Source: Blastomyces gilchristii SLH14081 (Eukaryota; Ascomycota; Eurotiomycetes; Onygenales; Ajellomycetaceae). From it: a stretch of 64,000 bases of DNA. The stretch spans positions 3,303,558-3,367,557 of the forward strand of contig NW_003101679.1 of assembly GCF_000003855.2 (NCBI RefSeq), read 5' to 3'. Position 1 is the stretch's first letter. Each line of letters begins with the position of its first letter. Shown here piece by piece: positions 60,401-64,000 of the stretch. A model generated the notes under the pieces. That model saw nothing but the letters and a program-made list of their open reading frames with translations. It was not told where the DNA came from and did not search any database. The position numbers and the translations under genes are program-made.

Positions 60401-61420
60401 AATGAAAATCATTGAATAGTCACTGCTATTAACTATGCTACTGACTGATCAGTTACAAAAGCAGTTTCAGAGATGATAGAGAAGATGATGACAAAGTTTC
60501 TATATGATAAGATCTATATTAACTATGAAATACTGTGTGAGATTCTAACTGATAATGATGTGAATCTTATAGAAGAAGTAGTGAGGCATTTCATGAGCTA
60601 GTTACAGACAAGATATTGTAGAACAATGCTATATCACTTACAGACAAACAGAAAGATGAAACACTTGAATGAAATCTTGAGTAATATACTGATGAAATAT
60701 CTAGTGAGCAAGTCTACAAGACTATGAAATGAATATCTCAGACAGGCACTATTAGTCATGCAGATTCAACAGTATACAGTCTTCAAGTGTTCATCATTCT
60801 ACCTGTTGTATGAATTGCATCCGCGCATCTCAGAGAATGCTTTGAAAAAGGTGAAGAAGAGAACAGTGATTGCAGACACAGCAGTTGCAGACACAGCAGG
60901 AACAATAGTTACAGATACAATAGTTGTGAACACAGCAGTTGTGAACACAGAATCAATATTGAAAGAGATCAGTCACACACATGTAAAAGCTAATAAGTTA
61001 CTTCTGAACTAAGCAATTCAATCAAAAAGAATACAAGACTCAGTAGTTAAAAAATCAAGTCTCATAATAAGAATATGAGTTCTCATACATAATGAGAGTT
61101 CTGAGAAGTTTCAACCTAGGTGATTTGAGTTATATAAAATACTCAAATCACATTCTCTGAGAACATACACATTGAAAGAATCAGAGAGATGAGTCTTATA
61201 CAACTCAATAAATAATTCATATCTTATGAAGATAAAGATGTAAGATGTGAGTGAATTATAATTATTCACAGCACTATTATCAGTGTTGAAAAGGAAGAAG
61301 CTTACAATTGAAAAGTCTCATGAAGTAAGAAAAATCATAGACACTTACAAATCAGATAATCTCACTTATTTCAATCTTTTCATAATTATAAGAAAAGAAT
61401 GAGAAGTAATGAAGAAATCA
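57440..61420 (+). pseudogene. B2 pol, decayed and interrupted by a MITE
   Basis: Protease near 57490 (ADTEASTQYINNYI), reverse transcriptase about 58190-58690, RNase H 59460-59720, linker with EVHIKHTERMQGIRMSEYND from 59924, integrase from about 60230 with the C-terminal SSFYLLYELHPRISENALKK near 60785. The Ala/Thr/Asp repeat (ADTAVADTAG...) is longer here than in B1. Confidence 0.75.
58842..59347 (+). mobile_element. MITE copy 3, 506 bp, 8-bp target duplication
   Basis: Same family as 40697-41202. Flanks TCAATAGC (58834-58841) and TGAATAGC (59348-59355), one base apart. The empty site in B1 (about 50940-50960) reads across without it. Lightly mutated in an otherwise heavily mutated element. 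Confidence 0.9.
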
Positions 61421-61443
61421 GATGAATATCACACTTCAATAAG

Positions 61444-64000
61444 TGATAAGACTGTAGCTGATTGTACAATAACATGCTGTAAACAGTGAGTGCAACAAAG
61501 TAAAGAGCAGTCTCAAAGTGACAGACTTGCACATGAGTCAGATCACAGAAGAAAAAGAAATTCAGAGTTGAATTTAACTGTTTACATCAGTTTAATTGTG
61601 AAGATAATAGAGGATGAAGCATCTGAAACATCTGTGAACATATGAAATCAAGTTATCTCAATCTCTGAGAACACTTAGAGATCAGATGAGATTAGTTTCA
61701 ATAAACTGTTCACTGTAGTGATCTGAGTGAGTGATAAGAGATAGTATAATATATAAGACAGAATCATCAGATGAAAGCGGCTGAATCTAGTTACTGAATG
61801 CTGTATTATATAGAGATTGTATAAGAGTAGTGATTAACAGACAAAGAAAAAGTGTAAGAAAGAAAAGAGAATAATAAATTGATTATCAACTGTAAGAGTC
61901 AGCTGTAAAAAGACAAATATTATTATACATATCTTATTTATTTTTATACATCACATATTTAATCTATTTCCAACATCATATCATCTGAAAAATGTCAAAA
62001 ATAAAGAAAATCTCAAAACTCAAGATCTGAAAGGAATTCAAGAGCTGTAAGTCACTCTTATAACAATATCACACATGTCTTCAATTCCTCTACTGCTCTG
62101 CATATGACATTAATATCATTTATCACAAGATTGGCTGAAATGTTAATATAGAAATGTGTATACATGTGTGTAGAAAAATCAAAGAAGAGTATAAAACCTG
62201 CAGAATCAGAAGCCAGAGCAGAGAGAGTGAAGATGAAAGAAATGAAAGAAGAAGAAGACACAGAACTGAATGAATAATGATAAGAGTCACTCAGAGCTCA
62301 ACACTTATAACTCAGTGTGCACACAATCTTCTCTGCAGAGAAGGAAGAGAAAGTACTGAAAGAAGCTTAAGAGTGAGAGAGAATAGTCTCAGCAGCATTA
62401 TCGTCTTCAATTAAAATGATCTTTGATATCAGAGTAACTAAGAACTATTGTTAGCATACAAAACTGTAACAACAAGAGTAATAATTACTGAATAAATATT
62501 CACTGATCTTAGAATTGTACATGCAATTACAACACATACAAGGCTTCTTAGAAAGAGAGAGAGAGAGACACAGAGAAATACAGAAAGCAGAACACAGCAT
62601 GTGAACAGCTCATTTTCACAATGACATCTCAGATAAGATGTATGAGTCTCATATCTACAGGTGTAAAAGAGTATAATATTCATATTCTCATTTCTGAAAA
62701 TGTAGATATCTTTCATCTGTATCATGAAGTCAGATGATAGATATCAGAGAATAGACTGATACAGATCTATTATCTTAAAAAAATTCATTAAAGCAGATGT
62801 ATCTGTAATATTAAATTTAATAGTTGTGAAAAGTTTCTTGATATCTATGAATATCATAACTTTATACACAATAAAACTCATAATAATTTTTTCTAAGAAC
62901 AGAAAAATCAGTGTTAGAAAGAAAAGATGAAAAAGAAAAAGACTTACAATCTTAATACTGTTAAGAAGAGAGATGATTCTCTGATATAAATAAATAATTA
63001 TCTTATTATAAATATTTAAAATGAATGTAATAATCAGTATCTGTGATCAAGCTTCAGAGAGTCATGTTATACACAGTCTTTATACAATAAATTATTTTAG
63101 AGATTGATAAGAAGAGTGAGAGTGTATACACTGAAAAACATGATTTATTAAGTCTATGCAATATCTTCTTGAAATGAGAAGAGCTGATAATAAAAGCAGA
63201 GATAACAGAAGCAGAGAAAGCAGAAGTAGTAGAAGTGAGAGTTACAGAAACAGAGATAGCAGAAGCAGGAAAACCAGACACAGAAGCAGGTGTGAAAGAT
63301 TGAGAAGAAGTGACAGAGAAAGAAACAGAGAAAGCAGAGAGAGATGCAGAAGACTCAGTTATATATAATACAGACAATTTCTTCATTATTATGTCTCTTA
63401 AGTTCTTAATCAATAATTCAATATTGAGATCATGATTATCAGCAGATGCAGATCTGTCAACATGTGAAGATTCTATACAAATTAAAACAAATATATTAGT
63501 ATCTGCAGCTATATAAAACAATCAGAAAACATAATCAGAAAACATAATTAGATACTTACTGAAGAAAAGAGAGTCAGAGATGTATAAGAAGATGAAGAAG
63601 ATGTATCATTCATGATAGTATGTTCTGACAATTATTAGAAGATAAATAAGTTCTGATCATGTTTCACAATGCATTATACTTACTACTAATAAACTGCTTG
63701 ATATGAGCACTACAATGATGCTTGTTATAAAAACAGAAGATCATTGCCAGAAATATGTATAATATAATAGATGAACAGATAGAAAGTGTTAAACAGAAGA
63801 AGAGATAGAAATCTTGAATGAGATAATGATGTTCAATGATGATGATGATGAAGAAGATAATTGAAGAATAGAAAAAGTTAGTAAATAAGTGATGTAATAT
63901 AGTGAAAGTTTCTTTGTGAGAGTGTATGCATGATGCTAGCTGAATCAGAAATAGACTACACTATCATGAATGCTAGTAACGCGCTAATCTGCATGAAGCT
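61444..64000. other. AT-rich sequence without assignable content
   Basis: No similarity to the other elements in the window was found by eye. A purine-rich low-complexity stretch (repeats of AGAAGCAGAGA type) lies at about 63175-63355. Short open frames on the minus strand (62438-62725, 63054-63521) have no recognised motifs. Possibly older, more decayed repeats. Confidence 0.5.
63175..63355. repeat. Purine-rich low-complexity tract
   Basis: Irregular 6-9 bp repeats of AGAAGC/AGAGAA type. It yields Arg/Ser-rich frames on the plus strand and Ser/Ala/Val-rich frames on the minus strand, both expected from the composition alone. Confidence 0.7.

Larger units (their letters stand above)
55439..61443 (+). 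mobile_element. Ty3/gypsy retrotransposon B2, tandem to B1, no 3' LTR found
   Basis: Collinear with B1 after its insertions are removed: gag 55690-57230, pol from about 57440 to 61420, with a MITE at 58842-59347. At 61443 the sequence departs from B1 exactly where the LTR should start, so the 3' LTR is lost or displaced. Decayed, though two runs stay open (59906-60157 and 60758-61012). Confidence 0.85.

Noticed and set aside
63156..63368. Arg/Ser-rich frame resembling an SR splicing factor
   Set aside because: Composition artefact of a purine-rich simple repeat.
63054..63613. Minus-strand spliced gene candidate: ATG at 63613, 18 codons, then a perfect GTAAGT donor at 63559
   Set aside because: None of the available AG acceptors joins the first exon in frame with the following open frame; no conserved motif.

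Overview
The window looks like a piece of a filamentous ascomycete genome. Evidence: short spliceosomal introns with GTGAGT/GTACGT/GTATGT donors and CTAAC-type branch sites, a DIL-plus-ankyrin protein typical of Eurotiomycetes, and large AT-rich tracts of transposon copies riddled with C-to-T/G-to-A changes (RIP-like decay). A dimorphic or Onygenalean fungus with AT-rich repeat isochores would fit, but that assignment is inference.

Layout. 1-5891: Tad-like LINE, plus strand, cut by the window edge. 6088-6379: MITE remnant. 6550-12550: the only island of normal composition, with two host genes, both minus strand: a HEXXH-motif protein of unknown function (7359-8680, four exons, one defective donor) and a DIL/ankyrin protein (9011-12109, four exons, 881 aa). 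12554-32456: a nest of transposons. Tc1/mariner copy A carries copy B (14235-32147, TA duplication). Copy B carries a minus-strand Ty3/gypsy element A2 (14411-29116, CTTTC duplication). A2 carries a LINE in its LTR (14441-17738) and a complete plus-strand sister element A1 in its integrase region (19688-25447, GTATC duplication). 32457-38755: a broken third A copy (A3), a GC-richer unexplained stretch, and an internally deleted LINE. 38756-61443: two family-B Ty3/gypsy copies head to tail sharing an LTR. B1 carries a third chromodomain retrotransposon (C, 40065-48868, ATTAT duplication, itself holding two MITEs) and a chimeric retrotransposed sequence (52335-54759). B2 carries a third MITE. 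61444-64000: AT-rich sequence I could not assign.

Apart from the two island genes almost nothing here is likely to make a working protein. The transposon genes are recognisable only when TGA is read as former Trp and TAA/TAG as former Gln.

The most interesting object is the chimera at 52335-54759. It has a tRNA-like head with pol III A and B boxes, about 670 bp of unrelated sequence with stem-loops, then a LINE 3' half ending in (TAA)n, all inside one 13-bp target duplication. Other points worth attention are the CpG/CpC (not CpA) mutation signature read from an LTR pair, the escape of short elements and element ends from mutation, a LINE 3' hairpin whose loop is inverted in one copy, a 64-bp LINE-tail insertion, an extra ORF behind the chromodomain of element C, and a Tc1/mariner element with long TIRs and a second convergent ORF.
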